Shown: positions 5,671 to 6,549 of the stretch, one piece after another
Numbering within the stretch: position 1 is the first letter of the stretch
How the letters are laid out: the number at the start of each line of letters is the position of its first letter
NCBI GenBank assembly: GCA_937900305.1
Contig: CALCCV010000552.1
Span: 1 to 6,549, forward strand
Length of the DNA stretch: 6,549 nt
From: an uncultured Pseudobdellovibrionaceae bacterium
GTDB lineage: Bacteria; Bdellovibrionota; Bdellovibrionia; Bdellovibrionales; Bdellovibrionaceae
Reading direction: 5' to 3'
Translations under genes and position numbers: made by a program
Notes under the pieces: model-generated
Database searches by the model: none
Told to the model about the DNA's origin: nothing
Seen by the model: only the letters and a program-made list of their open reading frames with translations

Positions 5671-6549
5671 CTAATTGGACTTCTTCGTTGTGGTAAGTGA
5701 AGCTTTTGCTGTTGTCGTAGGCGAAGCCTTCTCCGTCGTTGCGGGTGAGGCCTTCGCAGTTGTTCCCGGTGAACTTTTCGTCGTCGTCGGCCCAACTTTG
5801 AGAGTCGTTGCCACCGTCTTGGCCGTTGTTGCCTTCAGTGTCGATGACTTGGCCGTCGTTCCGCGACCTCCATCTTCATCACCTTCATCTAAATCGTCAT
5901 CGCGATCGTGTTCTTCTGTCGAATGCTCATCGACGTCAGAGCTGTCATCGTCTTCCCCCCGACCTCGCTTCAGTTTTTTCTCTTGCGCCGCAAGTTTACT
6001 TTGGGCGAGTTCCAGATCGGCGATGGCGTCTTGAGAATCGCGGCCCAAAAGTTTTTTCAAACCCTCTTCAGCGCGTTTCTTGCGGGCTTCTGGAGCGCCA
6101 ACTAAACGCGCCAAAGTTTCAACCAAGATGGGAGCAAACTGTTCAATGTGGGCAAGCTTGCGTTCAAGGTCGGCCTCTTTCGACTCTTTGCGAATGTGCC
6201 GAGACAGCTTTTGGCCAGCCTGCTGGGCCGCCTTTCGCAATTCATCGACCAACTCCTCAGAGGCATCGATCGTTTCTTTAGAGGCATTTTTAAATTTAAT
6301 GAAAGGAGACGTGACGCTGATCGCGAAGATGTAGGGCCCCAAGGGCAGGCTGTCTTTGGGTTGACCAAGGCCGTAAGACTTCCAGTTGACTGATTCGATG
6401 GCTCCGGTGATGGCGCAGCCCGATTTATCAAACTGCAAGGGGACCCGATTTGCAAAGCGCAAAAGTTGAATGGGCGAATCGGACTCTTGATTTCGATTTT
6501 TGAAGCGCGCCAAGGCCACTTCAACAACCACTGGTTTAAAATCGCAGAT
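5671..6549 (-). CDS. top6B: DNA topoisomerase VI subunit B, C-terminal part with unusual acidic and repeat tail (partial)
   Basis: The frame is open to the right edge, so the ATPase (GHKL) and H2TH domains lie outside the window; 292 codons are visible (residues counted from the edge). Subunit B binds ATP, closes as a gate and relays the motion to subunit A. The visible start is the transducer domain: FKPVVVEVALARF (4-16), LLRFANRVPLQFD (29-41), and VNWKSYGL (54-61), which contains the family's WKxY motif at 56-59. PFIKFKNASKETI (82-94) and a long closing helix up to about residue 120 follow. Beyond this, where many family members end or carry an Ig-like domain, comes an extension of about 170 residues. 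It consists of a charged helical segment (about 121-195, possibly coiled coil), an acidic block (199-226, 18 of 28 residues Asp or Glu), a GGRG hinge, and a Thr/Lys/Ser/Pro-rich tail (231-292). The core assignment is firm; the role of the tail is unknown. Confidence 0.92.
   Translation of the reverse strand: MCDFKPVVVEVALARFKNRNQESDSPIQLLRFANRVPLQFDKSGCAITGAIESVNWKSYGLGQPKDSLPLGPYIFAISVTSPFIKFKNASKETIDASEELVDELRKAAQQAGQKLSRHIRKESKEADLERKLAHIEQFAPILVETLARLVGAPEARKKRAEEGLKKLLGRDSQDAIADLELAQSKLAAQEKKLKRGRGEDDDSSDVDEHSTEEHDRDDDLDEGDEDGGRGTTAKSSTLKATTAKTVATTLKVGPTTTKSSPGTTAKASPATTEKASPTTTAKASLTTTKKSN
5677..5796 (-). repeat. Five tandem 24-base units encoding an SPxTTxKA-type tail
   Basis: The end of the subunit B gene encodes five consecutive 8-residue units: VGPTTTKS, SPGTTAKA, SPATTEKA, SPTTTAKA and SLTTTKKS. 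Less regular TTxK units continue upstream to about base 5859. The units differ at the DNA level, so the array is degenerate rather than recently expanded. The composition (Thr, Ser, Pro, Ala, Lys; few acidic or hydrophobic residues) resembles the disordered DNA-binding tails of histone H1-like bacterial proteins, but with Thr replacing much of the Ala. Confidence 0.85.

Noticed and set aside
5675..6034. 119-codon plus-strand frame with GEAFxVV repeats
   Set aside because: It is the antisense mirror of the Thr/Lys repeat tail and acidic block of top6B; the apparent repeats and Ser-rich stretch come from the coding pattern of the other strand.
1..6549. tRNA/rRNA genes, CRISPR arrays, insertion sequences or phage attachment sites
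   Set aside because: No cloverleaf-like segments, regularly spaced direct repeats, transposase-like frames or terminal inverted repeats were seen; the region is almost fully explained by chromosomal genes.

Overview
The window reads like a chromosomal stretch of a Gram-negative bacterium, most likely a member of the Bdellovibrionota (Bdellovibrio-like). That placement is an inference. It rests on remembered similarity of the MurG/MurC/MurB proteins, moderate base composition, and the co-occurrence of a PilZ-domain protein with a bacterial topoisomerase VI. No 16S or other strong marker is present.

Plus strand, 1-3542: the 3' half of a division and cell-wall (dcw) cluster. It holds the end of ftsW (lipid II polymerase / SEDS protein), murG, murC and murB. 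The genes are packed with stop/start overlaps of 4, 4 and 1 bases, so they form one translationally coupled unit. MurG finishes lipid II at the membrane, FtsW polymerises it at the septum, and MurB and MurC act earlier in the cytoplasm, making UDP-MurNAc and adding its first amino acid. The usual continuation into ddl/ftsQ/ftsA/ftsZ is missing: the cluster stops after murB.

Plus strand, 3543-4130: a 96-base gap with a possible FliA-like promoter, then a small PilZ-domain protein with a C-terminal membrane anchor and an incomplete c-di-GMP-binding arginine motif.

4131-4464: a region between converging genes. Bases 4131-4275 hold no gene. They carry alternating TTCAG/CTGAA half-sites around the pilZ stop, a 12-base near-palindrome (4190-4201) and a TATAAG hexamer (4222-4227). 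A 57-codon reading frame (4276-4449) follows a very strong Shine-Dalgarno sequence. It encodes a cationic, tryptophan-rich peptide with a Cys/His cluster. Its 3' end overlaps an intrinsic terminator serving the opposite strand.

Minus strand, 4465-6549: a topoisomerase VI operon, read right to left. The C-terminal part of subunit B (the gene runs off the right edge) is followed after 45 bases by complete subunit A, which ends at the terminator. The two subunits form an A2B2 ATP-dependent type IIB topoisomerase, typical of archaea and plants and only patchy in bacteria. The subunit B protein carries an unusual C-terminal extension: a charged helical segment, a strongly acidic block, and a Thr/Lys/Ser/Pro-rich 8-residue repeat tail resembling histone H1-type tails. 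This extension and the small Trp-rich frame are the most novel items here.
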